Origin: Rhizomys pruinosus
Lineage: Eukaryota; Chordata; Mammalia; Rodentia; Spalacidae
Assembly (NCBI GenBank): GCA_009823505.1
Contig: VZQC01006716.1
Location: forward strand, 801,507-865,506
Direction: 5' to 3'
Length of the DNA: 64,000 nucleotides
A program made the translations under genes and the position numbers. How positions within the stretch are numbered: position 1 is the stretch's first letter; each line of letters starts with the position of its first letter. This document shows, one piece after another, positions 10,555-20,605 of the stretch. The notes under the pieces were generated by a model. That model ran no database searches. It saw nothing but the letters and a program-made list of their open reading frames with translations, and had not been told where the DNA came from.

Positions 10555-10692
10555 TCCCTGATTTAGAGCATGTAATTTAACCTCCCTGCCCTCAGTTTCC
10601 TCTTCTGTCAAACGAGAGCACTTAGCACACATATACTAAGGATTAAATGAGCTCCTGCTAGCAAAGTGCTTCAACATAGTCCATACTTAATA
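10555..10692 (+). mobile_element. MIR element
   Basis: AATTTAACCTCCCTGCCCTCAGTTTCCTCTTCTGTCAAACGAG ... GGATTAAATGAGC. Confidence 0.8.
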
Positions 10693-10799
10693 AAGCTTAG
10701 CAACTGAGGTCAAGTTCCGTCTCCCCCAAAGCTTTCCAGGTTTTTCATCGATACCCACCCCAACTTCTTCGCCTCTGCATTCCGTCCTTGAAGAATCAG

Positions 10800-10890
10800 T
10801 CCCTCAGGTTGAGGGTGTATCTCAGAAGTACAGCATCTGCCCTGCGTCTAAAGGCTCTGATTTTGCCCCCTCCCACCCCCAGCACAATAG
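10800..10890 (+). mobile_element. ID-like fragment
   Basis: GTTGAGGGTGTATCTCAGAAGTACAGCATCTGCCC resembles an ID element head. Confidence 0.5.
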
Positions 10891-11212
10891 GGAGAAAAAC
10901 AAACTAGAAACAAGAATCAATGAACAAAATAACACAGAAGCACTAACAGGACATCCAAATAGTTTCATTTTTATACAACTGTAACATGTTGCTGTGGTTC
11001 CCACAGGATATTTTGGTAATCTAGGTCTCTTCCCTGCCCATGGGCTCACTTTCCCTAAGTTTAACTGTGAACCCATGAAGAGGATCAATGGTGACTCCCT
11101 CTTTATTTAGGTTAGCACACCCCTCAGTTTCACATGTAGGACCACCTCAGAAAGCATGGCTTCACTGCTTTAACAAATACCAAGGAGGAGGTAGATAAAA
11201 GTTGGGAATATA

Positions 11213-11369
11213 GCCGGGCGTGGTGGCGCACGCCTTTAATCCCAGCACTCGGGAGACAGAGGCAGGTGGATTTCTAGGAGTTCAAGGCCAGCCTGGTCTA
11301 CAGAGTGACTTCCAGGACAGCCGGGGCTATAGGGAGACCCTGTCTCAAAAAGACCAAAAAAGAAAAACA
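11213..11369 (+). mobile_element. B1 SINE, young
   Basis: GCCGGGCGTGGTGGCGCACGCC start; target duplication aaagttgggaatata on both sides. Confidence 0.93.
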
Positions 11370-11379
11370 AAGTTGGGAA

Positions 11380-12055
11380 TATATTGATAAGCAACAATGG
11401 ATAAGACTCTCCCCAAGGTACAAGTTGTATAACTGAAGTCTGTCTGCATTATTTATCAACAACTGTAACAAAATGAGACTTGGGAGATAGTCAATGGCTT
11501 ATACAAAAAAGGAAATCAAGAAAGCTTGCTGTACAACCAAGTTATAGAAGCAGCAGCAGATGAATGGCAGTGCACAAAATGGAGTTCAGTTCGGCTATAA
11601 AGAAGAATGGAGGGGGCTGGAGAGATGGCCTAGTGGTTAAGAGTGCCGACTGCTTTTGCAGAGGACCAGGGTTCGATCCCCAGCACCCACATGGCGGCTG
11701 AGAACCGTCTTTAACTCCAGTTCCAGGGGAATCCGACACCCCCTTCTGACCTCCGAGTCATTGCATGACTCGGGTGCACAAACCCACATGCAGACAGTAC
11801 AAAAACAAAAACAAAAACAAAAACAAAAGAAGAATGGAGTTATGTCATTACAGGAAAACAGATGGAACTGGTCATCATGTCCGAGGTCCAGAAAGAGGAA
11901 TATACTCACTTAAGGAATCTATATTTTTAAAAAGATATTTAAGTAGAAAGGGGGATATTTTGGAAGATGAAGACTAATGGGAGGGAGACAAGAAAGGCTG
12001 ACAGTTAAATATGATCAAAGTGCATTATACACGTGTAAAAATACACTCTAAAACA
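11380..12055 (+). mobile_element. L1 3' end interrupted by a B2
   Basis: Matches the ORF2 end and 3' UTR of rodent L1 (CAATGGAGTTC...CTATAAAGAAGAATG, then GTTATGTCATTACAGGAAAACAGATGGAACTG and ATATGATCAAAGTGCATTATACACG). A B2 sits at 11,613-11,827 with a target duplication. Confidence 0.75.
11613..11827 (+). mobile_element. B2 SINE inside L1
   Basis: No 17-bp duplication; tail is (AAAAC)n. Target duplication aagaagaatgga at 11,601 and 11,829. Confidence 0.9.
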
Positions 12056-12061
12056 GAACAG

Positions 12062-12220
12062 AGGAGGTGTGGTAGTGCATACCTATAATCCCAGCACCCT
12101 GGATGCTGAGTCAGGAGGATTGCTCGAGGTCAGTCTGGGCTACATATTTACATATTGAACACCATTACAGCCAGGGCTACATGCCAAGCGTATTTAAAAA
12201 AAAAAAAGAAAGAAAGAAAC
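12062..12220 (+). mobile_element. B1-related SINE, old
   Basis: GGTGTGGTAGTGCATACCTATAATCCCAGC, with an A/GAAA tail. Confidence 0.7.
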
Positions 12221-12381
12221 CCAACAACGAACAGGGACAATAACATAAGCCTCCATTTTTTTTAATAAATTAAAAAAAAGAAGAAAGCAAACTCATTGTA
12301 GAGTTTCTATCATGTCCACTTCACTGCTGAGATGAAAGTTCATCAAGCGGAAGAAGGTTTTAGAGTTCTATGTTGTTCACT

Positions 12382-12445
12382 TTGGTTTTTTATTTGGTGC
12401 TAGGGATAGAACCCAGGGTACTGAGATGCATTTCCAACCCTTCTT
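12382..12445 (-). mobile_element. ID-like fragment
   Basis: Antisense GGTGCTAGGGATAGAACCCAGGGTACTGAG. Confidence 0.55.
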
Positions 12446-12547
12446 ACAACCTTTGTATTTATAGTGCTTCTCTGAAATTCTTCACCTCTTACTACACTTT
12501 TAGATTTAAATTACTTTTTATTTTTTATTATTTTATTTTATTTATTT

Positions 12548-12697
12548 TTTTGGCCTTTTTGAGACAGAGTCTCCCTGTAGTGCCAGCTGGCTTGGAATTC
12601 ACTCTGTAGACCAGGTTGGCCTTGATTTCACAGAGATCCACCTGCCTCTGCTTCTCAAGTGCTAGGATTACAGGTGTGTGCCACCATGTCCAGATAC
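12548..12697 (-). mobile_element. B1 SINE
   Basis: Antisense B1 (TTTTTGAGACAGAGTCTCC ... GTGTGCCACCATGTCCAG). Confidence 0.88.
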
Positions 12698-12724
12698 TTT
12701 TAATTTTTTTAAGATTTATTTTTT

Positions 12725-12904
12725 GGGGCTGGAGAGATGGCTCAGTGGTTAAGGGTACCAACTGCTCTTGCAGAGGACTGTCTTTAACTCCAGTTCCAGG
12801 GGAATCCAACACCCTCTTCTGACCTCTGGGGCATTGCAGGACACTGGTGCACCAACCTACATGCAGACAGTCTCATACACATAAGAAATAATAATAAAAA
12901 AAAA
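12725..12904 (+). mobile_element. B2 SINE lacking its B box
   Basis: Head runs CTCTTGCAGAGGAC straight into TGTCTTTAACTCCAG, so about 39 bp including the GGTTCGATCCC B box are gone. The copy has lost half of its pol III promoter. Confidence 0.88.
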
Positions 12905-13116
12905 CATTTTATTTATTATATTTATGTGTATGAGTGCATTGCATGCATGTATGTAAGTGCACCCATGCTGCGCAATGCACAAAGGTGTCGGAAGAGAGCA
13001 CTGGATCCCCTGGAGTTATGGATGGTTGTTAGCTGCCATGTGGGTGGTGGAAACTGAACCTGGGTCCTCTGCAAGAGCTGCCAGTGCTCTTAATCGGGGA
13101 GCCAACTCTCCAGCCT
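12905..13116 (-). mobile_element. B2 SINE, older
   Basis: Minus-strand B2 lying tail to tail with the previous one, so the two form an inverted pair. Confidence 0.85.
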
Positions 13117-13193
13117 GTGGCAAGTGCTCTGGAAGATACATCCTCAGCACAAAATGCTTACTTTTAATTTTTATTTTTAAGACAGGGTCTTCT

Positions 13194-13318
13194 TCTTCTT
13201 CTTCTTCTTTTTTTTTTTTTTTTTTTTTTTTTTTGGTCTGTTTCGAGACAGGGTCTCCCTGTAGCCCCAGCTGTCCTGGAACTCACATTGTAGACCAGGC
13301 TGGCCTTGAACTAACAAA
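13194..13318 (-). mobile_element. B1 inside B4
   Basis: 5'-truncated minus-strand B1 with a long T tract and TTCGAGACAGGGTCTCCC, ending at CTGGCCTTGAACTAACAAAAG within the older B4. Confidence 0.8.
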
Positions 13319-13436
13319 AGACAGAGTCTTCTATATCTCACATGTCACTCAATTCACTGTGTAGCTAAGGACAATACTGAACTTCTGATCCTCCTGCCTC
13401 TACCTCCCCAGTGCTAGGACTACAGGCATGCATCAC

Positions 13437-13791
13437 TGTGGTGGTTTGAATGAGTGTCCCCCATAGCTCTAGGTATTCAGATGTTTATCTCCAGTTGGTG
13501 GTGCTGTTTTTGGAGGTCTTAGGGTGTGTGGCCATGCTGGAGGAAGTGTGTCACTGGGGGCAGGCTTAGTGAGTTTTAACAAGCCTCATGGTCTACAGTT
13601 GCTCTCTCTGCTTCCTGTGCTCATTGCGAGATGTGACCCTCGGTTTGCTGCTCCAGATCCAGCCGCCACGCCTCCCGCCACAATGGACTCTAATTCCCTG
13701 GAACCTTCAATCATTAGCTCAAATAAACTCTTCCTTTTTAAGTTCCTTGGTCATGGTGTTTTATCACAGCAACAGAAAAGTGACTAATACA
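13437..13791 (+). mobile_element. Solo ERVL/MaLR-type LTR
   Basis: A 355-bp LTR starting TGTGGTGGTTTGAATGAG and ending GTGACTAATACA, with AATAAACTCTTCC as polyadenylation signal. It is flanked by atcac/accac (5 bp, one mismatch). It interrupts a B4 SINE. No internal sequence is present, so it is a recombination product. The open frames inside (13,524-13,857) are incidental. Confidence 0.85.
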
Positions 13792-13969
13792 ACCACTATG
13801 CCAGTTTATGCAGTTTCATGCTCATTAGATAGACCACTAACTGAGCTACATCTCTAGTTCCAAAATGCTTACTTTAAAAAGGTTATTAACATAATAATCT
13901 ATGAAGCTGAAAAAGTAGAGGCTGAGATGATGTTTTTGAAATGACATTTATTTATCAAACATTTCTGCT

Positions 13970-14040
13970 TTGTTGTTCTGGGAATGAACCCAGAGCCTCA
14001 TAAATGCTAAGCGCCCTACCACTGGCTACACCCCACGCCC
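13970..14040 (-). mobile_element. ID-like fragment
   Basis: Antisense TTCTGGGAATGAACCCAGAGCCTCATAAATGC ... ACCACTGGCTACACC. Confidence 0.6.
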
Positions 14041-14139
14041 GTACTATATGCTCTCAACATATGGTCTCTGAGTGATTCATGATGTCTGAGGGTCTTAAAT
14101 ATTACCAGAGATACTTTCAGGTCTTTGCTCCAACACTGA

Positions 14140-14296
14140 TTTTTTTTTTTTTTTTTTTTTTGAGACAGGGTCTCCCTGCAGCCCCAGCTGGCCTGGAACT
14201 CCCTATATAGACTATGCTAGCCTTCAACACACAGAGATCTGCCTGCCTCTGCCTCTGGAATGCTGGGATCAAAGGTGTGTGCCACCCCACCCGGCT
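14140..14296 (-). mobile_element. B1 SINE
   Basis: Antisense B1 with poly(T); tcaacactg-like duplication on both sides. Confidence 0.88.
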
Positions 14297-14655
14297 TTCA
14301 ACACTGCTAAGCTCGTCCCTCTATTTTCAGTTTCTTGCTCTCCATTCCCTCTCTTTGTGCTCCTGTTATGAGGAGTTCTTATCAACCCAGTGGAATCCCT
14401 CCACCTTTCTCCCCATTCTCTGCTCTGTACCTTCTACCAGTCTTGAGACCAACCTCAATCTCCCTTTTTCCTGCATCTTTCTTGTCATGTCGGATTTCAG
14501 GTTTGAAGCTCCTGAGAAACCTGAGAACACACTCATTTGTTCCCACATCCCTCTCGTGGTTTTTGAGCATCTACCCTTATCAGGCACTGTTCTAAGCCCG
14601 GGGAAGTAGACTACATTCTCTTCTTTCTTGTAGTTTACATTCCAGCATATTTTTA

Positions 14656-14739
14656 TTTTTTTATTTTTTTATTTTTTTATTTTATTTTATTTTATTTTTT
14701 ATTTTTTTATTTTTTTTTATTTTTTCCCCCCCCACCGGG
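14656..14739 (-). mobile_element. Tail-only retro-insertion
   Basis: An 84-bp insert made almost entirely of (TTTTTTA)n plus ccccccccaccggg lies between exact 20-bp duplications tacattccagcatattttta (14,636-14,655 and 14,740-14,759). On the minus strand this is a few bases of cargo followed by an A-rich tail. Confidence 0.85.
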
Positions 14740-14759
14740 TACATTCCAGCATATTTTTA

Positions 14760-15494
14760 GTATAGCTCACGTCTTTTGTGCTTAACTAAAAAATAAAAAT
14801 GTCCGTGTACTGAAGTATGCCAGAGAATCTGGTATATGATAAAAATAAGGCTGGATTCTTTCTCATCTTAAGGGTGTTTCAGCTGTCCACATAAACAACT
14901 CCTGTTAGGAGTCAGGCAGTTTTTAGGAAGAAGGGTACTGGGGGGCCTCCTTAGTTCTGGGACCCACCCAGCACTTTGGATGCTGGTAACAGGCTCGTTG
15001 GCCTCAACGTATGAACGCCCTAAGTGCATGAGTGATTCGAAATGCCTTAGGGTTTTACACACTGGATCTAAAATCATTGTTAGAAAAAAGTAGACTTGGG
15101 AAACATTGAGCAATCATCTTCTTGAACTAGCATCAAAGAGAATTATACTCCCAACTGCATACCCTGCTGGTACTACCAAAAAGCTCCAGTGGGAGAGAAA
15201 ATAAAGTTTATTATTTCAAATCTTTGGACTGACATTTTAGCAGCTAACAAAAGCACTAGCATCCTCTGTCCAATTTCACCTGCACAGAATTTCCTTCTTC
15301 CAGAAATGTGATTGTCAACAGGCTAAATGGCTTCAGATAACACATGAGTAAAAAGGAAATCCCTAGGCCAACACAGGAAGGTGCACACACACACACATTG
15401 GAGCCCACTGCATGAGTGTGCTTTCTTCTCTTCTCAAATTCTATATTTACCTATATGTGTGTACGTTGGTTTAGTATTTTTTCATGATTCTTAC
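14760..15494. other. Unique intronic sequence
   Basis: No repeat or exon recognised; short CA run near 15,385. Confidence 0.55.
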
Positions 15495-15645
15495 ATCTTC
15501 ACTTTATTTATGGGGGAGGGCAGCACATATGGAGGTCCCTCATGAGCATCAGTTATCTCCTTCCACGGTGTGGCTTTTGGGGACTAGACGCAGGTTGTTA
15601 TACTCGGCACCAAGTGCCTTTACCCACTGGCCTATCTCACTGGCC
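15495..15645 (-). mobile_element. B3 SINE
   Basis: Antisense B3 ending GCCTTTACCCACTGGCCTATCTCACTGGCCC. Confidence 0.75.
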
Positions 15646-15647
15646 CT

Positions 15648-15870
15648 GATTTTTTTTTTTAGCCAAGGTCTCATGTAGCCCATGCTGACCTTAAACTCCA
15701 TATGTAACCAAGGATGATCTTGAACTTCTGATCTTGCTGGCTGTACCTCTTAACAGGTGGAATTACAGTTTTGGACCACTCTACTCGCTTTATGTAGTAT
15801 GTGTGGGGTTGAACCCAGGGTCTTGTGCATGTTGTGCAAGCACTCTATCAACTGAGCTACACTCCCAGCG
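15648..15870 (-). mobile_element. B4 SINE
   Basis: Antisense B1-like then ID-like (TTGAACCCAGGGTCTTGTGCATG ... CAACTGAGCTACACTCCCAGC). Confidence 0.8.
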
Positions 15871-15902
15871 TGACTTGATTTTGTTTTGATGACTTATTGC
15901 TC

Positions 15903-16157
15903 TTTTTCTTTTTTTTTTCTTTTTTTTTTATTTATTTCTGTATGTGTATGAATGTTCTGTCTGCATGCAAGTCTGTGCACCCGTGTCGTGCAATGCCGCG
16001 GAGGTCAGAAGAGGGCGTCGGATTCCCCTGGAACTGGAGTTCTCCTGGAATTGGAGTTTCAGACAGTTCTCGGCCGCCATGTGGGTGCTGGGGATCGAAC
16101 CCGGGTCCTCTGCAAGAGCGTTCGGTGCTCTTAACCGCTAGGCCATCTCTCCAGCCC
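15903..16157 (-). mobile_element. B2 SINE, young type
   Basis: Full-length B2 with CpG-rich tRNA head (A box TGGCCTAGCGGTTAAG, B box GGGTTCGATCCCC) and the 17-bp internal tandem duplication. Flanked by 19-bp duplications gacttattgctctttttct. Confidence 0.93.
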
Positions 16158-16287
16158 GACTTATTGCTCTTTTTCTGACATGGGAGTTTTTTTTTTTTTA
16201 AGTATGTGTGGAGTTTTGAACTGTTATAATATTTAGCATCTCCTATAATGCTTACATGTTGTAGTGGAGACTCAAGAAATATTCATT

Positions 16288-16547
16288 GGGGGCTGGAGAG
16301 ATGGCCTAGCGGTTAAGAGCGCCGACCGCTCTTGCAGAGGACCCGGGTTCGATCCCCAGCACCCACATGGCGGCCGAGAGCCGTCTGAAACTCCAATTCC
16401 AGGAGAACTCCAGTTCCAGGGGAATCCGACACCCTCTTCTGACCTCTGCGGCATTGCATGTTACGGGTGCACAGACTTGCATGCAGACAATACATTCATA
16501 CACATACGGAAATAAATTTAAAAAAAGTTAAAAAAAAAGTTTGTTTA
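16288..16547 (+). mobile_element. B2 SINE, young type
   Basis: Full-length, intact A and B boxes, 17-bp duplication, A-rich tail. Target duplication aagaaatattcatt/aagaaacattcatt. Confidence 0.93.
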
Positions 16548-16599
16548 AGAAACATTCATTGAACAAATTCTGAGGATATTGACTTTGAAAAAACAACTG

Positions 16600-16796
16600 G
16601 GGGCTGGAGAGATGGCTCAGCAGGTAAGAGTGGTTATTGTTCCTGTAGAGGACCTGGATTTAGTTCTCAGCACCCATGACAGGTGGCTCACTACTGCCTG
16701 TAACTCAGGCTACAGGGGAGCTAGAAGTCTCTGACCTCACGAGCACCTGCACACACCTACACACAGACACACATGTATACATGTAACAGAAAACAA
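16600..16796 (+). mobile_element. B2/B3 SINE, older
   Basis: Starts GGGCTGGAGAGATGGCTCAGC; body diverged (GGTGGCTCACTACTGCCTGTAACTC); CA-rich tail. Confidence 0.75.
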
Positions 16797-16805
16797 ATCT
16801 CATTT

Positions 16806-16971
16806 GTTTGTTTATTTGTTTTTTGTTTGTTTGTTTTGAGACATGGTCTCCCTTTAGTCCCAGCTGGCCTGGAGCTCGATTTGTAGACCAGGCTGGCCTT
16901 GAACTCACAGAGATCCACCTGCCTCTGCCTCCCAAGTATTGGGATTAAAGGCGGGCACCACCACACCCTGC
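16806..16971 (-). mobile_element. B1 SINE
   Basis: Antisense B1 with (TTTG)n tail; ends GCGGGCACCACCACACCC. Confidence 0.9.
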
Positions 16972-17039
16972 ACGAATCTCTTCTATTTTTTTTTTTTTAA
17001 AGAAAACTAATATATGTAAAGGAGACATTCAAAACATTG

Positions 17040-17719
17040 ATATAGGGAGGGCAGGGAGAGCTAGGTGTGCTGGTGACAGCAGCTGGGGATGGCATGTGGA
17101 AGGACAGGTGGCAGGCCAATCTCTTCTCCTCTCAACCCTTCTACTTTCATCAAAAATCTCAAAAGTGAAATCACCATTTGGCACAAGACCCCTAGTATGT
17201 CCCCCAGGCTGTCACTCTCCAACCAAAATGCCTGCACCTTTCACTAGCTGCTGCCTTGCCTTGCTTGTCAGTATCCTGTGACTTTCAATGAGATCAGGAT
17301 GTGTCCTCCCTTCTCATGATCGTCCTGGCTATACTCTGAGTGAAGCCAAAGTTTTCCCATACATTCCCGGCCTTGCTGGATTTGGACTGTCACCACTTCA
17401 TCTCATACTTCTCTGTCCTGGTTTCTGTGGTACCAGTCCCTGGCCTCCCAAGGACATGGGAAATAGTACACACACCTCGGGGTTCTGATGCTACCCTGGC
17501 CTGGAAGGCTTTCTCCTCAAGTAATCCTTGGACTTTCTCACTGTATCCAAGCTGGAAGAACAGCTTCAGGCTTGCATATGCTAGGGTGCATTCTATTACT
17601 GAGTTCCATTGCCAGCCAATCCTCTAAAACTTCTGCCTTCCCCAATATTACTTATCTTCTTTCCCTACTTTTTTCCTTAGCATTTAATACATGACCTGTG
17701 TATAGTTAATTAAAAAAAA
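17040..17719. other. Unique intronic sequence, possible L2 relic
   Basis: CTGGCCTGGAAGGCTTTCTCCTCAAG near 17,499 is faintly L2-like. Several pyrimidine-rich frames here (17,288-17,694) are not recognised. Confidence 0.45.
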
Positions 17720-17879
17720 ATTTCTTGGTTTATTTGTATGTGTGTGTGTGCATGTGGCGGTCACAGAACAACTTATGGGGGTCAGTTCTCTCCTTCCAAC
17801 GTGTAGGTTCTGGGTCTGGAGCTCTGTAGTCAGGCTTGGTGGCAAGCACCTTTACTGGCTGAGCCAACTTGCAGGCCCT
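17720..17879 (-). mobile_element. B3 SINE
   Basis: Antisense B3 with GT-rich tail, then ACAACTTATGGGGGTCAGTTCTCTCC and CTTGGTGGCAAGCACCTTTAC. Confidence 0.8.
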
Positions 17880-18164
17880 ATGGCTTCTGTTTTTACAACT
17901 CTATCTTATTATTATTTACAGCTCACTCGAGCGCCAGTCCTTGAGAACTGCTGCCCATGCCTCTCTTGTTCGCTGCTTTCTCCCCATCGTTCCAAATGGT
18001 GCAGGGACCTACAGAGCTGAGTTGCTCATCATTCATCCTGGAGACAAAAAAAACCATCATCGGAGCTGCCCGGTGTTGGATGCCTTGGGCTCCAACCTTG
18101 ATTGTCACAGGGCTGTGTAAAGATATTATAACACTGCGTTTATAACAAACTTACATAAATTCTC

Positions 18165-18290
18165 AGTTAGATAACTGAGAACACAGCTCAGAGGAGTGAA
18201 ACTGCTTGCTCAGGGTTACACACCAGTAAAATGAGGGACCCAAGAGTGGAATTCCACATGGACTTCAAAGCCCACATTTTCTAGCCAGTT
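18165..18290 (-). mobile_element. MIR element
   Basis: Antisense MIR: GCTTGCTCAGGGTTACACACCAGTAAAATGAGGGACC. Confidence 0.7.
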
Positions 18291-18716
18291 TCCTCTAAGA
18301 ATCCTCCAGATCTTTCTCCCAAACTAATATGTCTTCATTGTCTGTCTAATCCTTCAAGTGGTCAAGAAACCTGACACTGTACATTTCTGTGCTCTAACCC
18401 TCTTCCAGGGATCCTGATCACTCTGAACCTGTCACACGGCCTTACAGGTTCAGCAGAATCCACAGCCTGCCCATGAGAAAAAGTTGGCATCTGCTGTCCT
18501 GGAGCAGGGAGACGGCTATACAAAATGAACAGGAAATGCCTTTCGCATATTTACACTTTGATCTTTGGTCTAGTTAGACTCAAACTCATTCTGTGGAAGT
18601 CTTTCAGAAGAATTTCACCTGCATGCTCTGCCTAAACTCTTGTACTTTTATTTTATTCTATGTATTTATTTTTTAAAATATTTTATTTATTTATTTATTA
18701 TTATTATTATTACTAT

Positions 18717-18866
18717 TAATTTTGTCTTTTCAAGACAGGGTCTCCCTGTAGCCCCAGCTGGCCTGGTACTCATTCTGTAGACCAGGCTGGCCTTGAATTC
18801 ACAAAGATCCGCCTGCCTCTGCCTCCCAAGTGCTAGGATTAAAGGCGTGCACCACCACACCCAGAT
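18717..18866 (-). mobile_element. B1 SINE
   Basis: Antisense B1 following an (ATT)n run. Confidence 0.9.
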
Positions 18867-18867
18867 A

Positions 18868-19049
18868 TTATTTATTATTTTATGTGTATGAGTGTCTTTC
18901 CTGAGTGTGTTTTCCTGTCATGAAATTCCCCCAGAGGCCTGAAGACAGTGTCAGATTGCCTGGAACTGGAGTTACATACAGCAGGGGACCTGGGAACTGA
19001 ACCCAGGTCCTCTGCAGGAGCAGCCAGTGCTGGGCCATCTCCCCAGCTC
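18868..19049 (-). mobile_element. B2 SINE, older
   Basis: Antisense B2 from TTATTTTATGTGTATGAGTG to GGGCCATCTCCCCAGCTCC, head diverged. Confidence 0.75.
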
Positions 19050-19270
19050 CTCAACATTCCTGTCCTTATGACTCTTTTCCTTGCACAATGACGAGGTAGG
19101 GATCCAGGGAGGGAGGGGAAACTCATTAAGTCACAGTGAATGCAATGTAATGTGCAACAATTTGCTATTTTGTTGGTGATTTGAGCACAAATATATTCTC
19201 TGTTAAGTTCTATAATTCTTTTAAAGCAATAAGTAAAATATAGAAAGATTAAGAGGATAAGGTGATATCG

Positions 19271-19604
19271 TGGTTCACTGTGAAATGTCCCCAGAGGCCA
19301 CGAGTTTGACCACTTGGTCCCCAGGCAGTGGTGCTGTATGGGAAGGTTGTGGTGCCCCTAAGAGGTGGAGACTCACTAGATGAGGTGGGTTGCTGGGGGT
19401 GGGCCTTGAGGTTTTGTAGATCAGCCCCATTTCCTGTCAACTCTCTGCTTCCTGATTAGGTGACTGCCACTTGACTCCCACTGCCGGGCCTTCTCTGCCA
19501 TGATGGACTATATCCCAGACTGTAAGCAATAATAAACCTTTGCTTCTCTTAGGTTGCTTCCTGTCAGGTATTTGGTCATAGTAACAAGAAAATGACTAAC
19601 GTAG
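19271..19604 (+). mobile_element. Solo ERVL/MaLR-type LTR
   Basis: Starts TGGTTCACTGTGAAATGTCC and ends AAAATGACTAACGTA, with AATAAACC at about 19,531. Length and ending match the MaLR-like LTR at 13,437. Target duplication is not clear, so the edges are approximate. Confidence 0.7.
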
Positions 19605-20235
19605 CAGATAAAGGAATGTATTAAGAACCTTCAAACTGTTTGGAAATGGCTTTTCTGTTCTTTGGAAATCATTATTACAAACTACTTGGTTTTTGTCTTG
19701 GTTTTGAACTGTACATGAAGTATAGACAATGAAATTAATGAAAGTTCCTTCCAGAATTTGTACCTGGTTCTCATATTTTATGAAATTATTCAGCATTTTT
19801 TTAGGAACCCAGAACTAATTGCTGGGCTATGAAACAAAGAAGAGAAACCTTTCTGTACACCAAGTGGGGTGATAATGGAGAGGCATGATGGGTCTTCTTA
19901 TCCACCTGCCTCCCCCCTAACCTTAGGTCGTCTAGTTTCTACCATTGAAGGCTCCTTTTCTGGGACATTAACTGGTATATCTTGTAAATCAGAACAGTGT
20001 GCTGGGACTCAAGAATCCTATTCTCTAATCCTAAATTTCATCCTTTTATCTACAGGATGCAGGATGGGCTTCTTATCTATAAATTATGGGTAATGTCTAT
20101 TCTGCCCTATGGACAGTGCCTTATACACAGAAATGTGTTTTGCACACTTCAGATGGCAATCAAGGGGTGTTCCATGGCTGTACTTAGATTGGAATACATG
20201 TATACGGCTTAACAGGAGAAATTATGTTAAACTTT
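19605..20235. other. Unique intronic sequence
   Basis: Nothing firmly recognised; 19,990-20,110 may be a decayed MIR. Confidence 0.5.
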
Positions 20236-20373
20236 CTTATTTATTTATTTATTTATTTATTTTTGGTCTTTTTGAAGCGGGGTCTTCCTTTAGTCCCAGT
20301 TTGCTTGGAACTGGATCCACCTGCCTCTGCCTCCCGAGTGCTGGGATTAAAGGCGTGTGCCACCACACCCCGC
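20236..20373 (-). mobile_element. B1 SINE with internal deletion
   Basis: TTGGAACT jumps to GGATCCACCTGCC; the GTAGACCAGGCTGGCC block is missing. Tail is (TTTA)n. Confidence 0.85.
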
Positions 20374-20387
20374 TCTTCTGTTATTTT

Positions 20388-20591
20388 TTTTTTTTATGTT
20401 TTTTATGTGTATGAGTGTACTGTCTGCATGTAGGTTGGTGCAATGCAGCAGAGGTCAGAAGAGGGTGTCGGATTCCCCCTGGAACTGGAGTTAAAGATGA
20501 TTCTTAGCCACCATGTGGGTGCTGGGAATCGAACTTGGGTCCTTTGCAAGAGCAGTCAGTGCTCTTAACCACTGAGCCATCTCTCCAGCCC
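20388..20591 (-). mobile_element. B2 SINE
   Basis: Minus-strand copy without the 17-bp duplication. Target duplication cttctgttattttt on both sides. Confidence 0.9.
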
Positions 20592-20605
20592 CCTTCTGTT
20601 ATTTT

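Larger units (their letters stand above)
13149..13877 (-). mobile_element. B4 SINE split by a B1 and a solo LTR
   Basis: The B1-like part (13,172-13,190 and 13,320-13,436) and the ID-like part (13,797-13,861) of one minus-strand B4 are separated by a B1 and a 355-bp LTR. The B4 target duplication is still visible as caaaatgcttactttt at 13,149 and ccaaaatgcttacttt at 13,861. Confidence 0.8.

Noticed and set aside
16264..16515. Open frames with CGWRDGLAVKS / WVLGIEPGSSARA-type peptides
   Set aside because: The same peptides recur wherever a B2 lies, on either strand; they are frames through SINE sequence.
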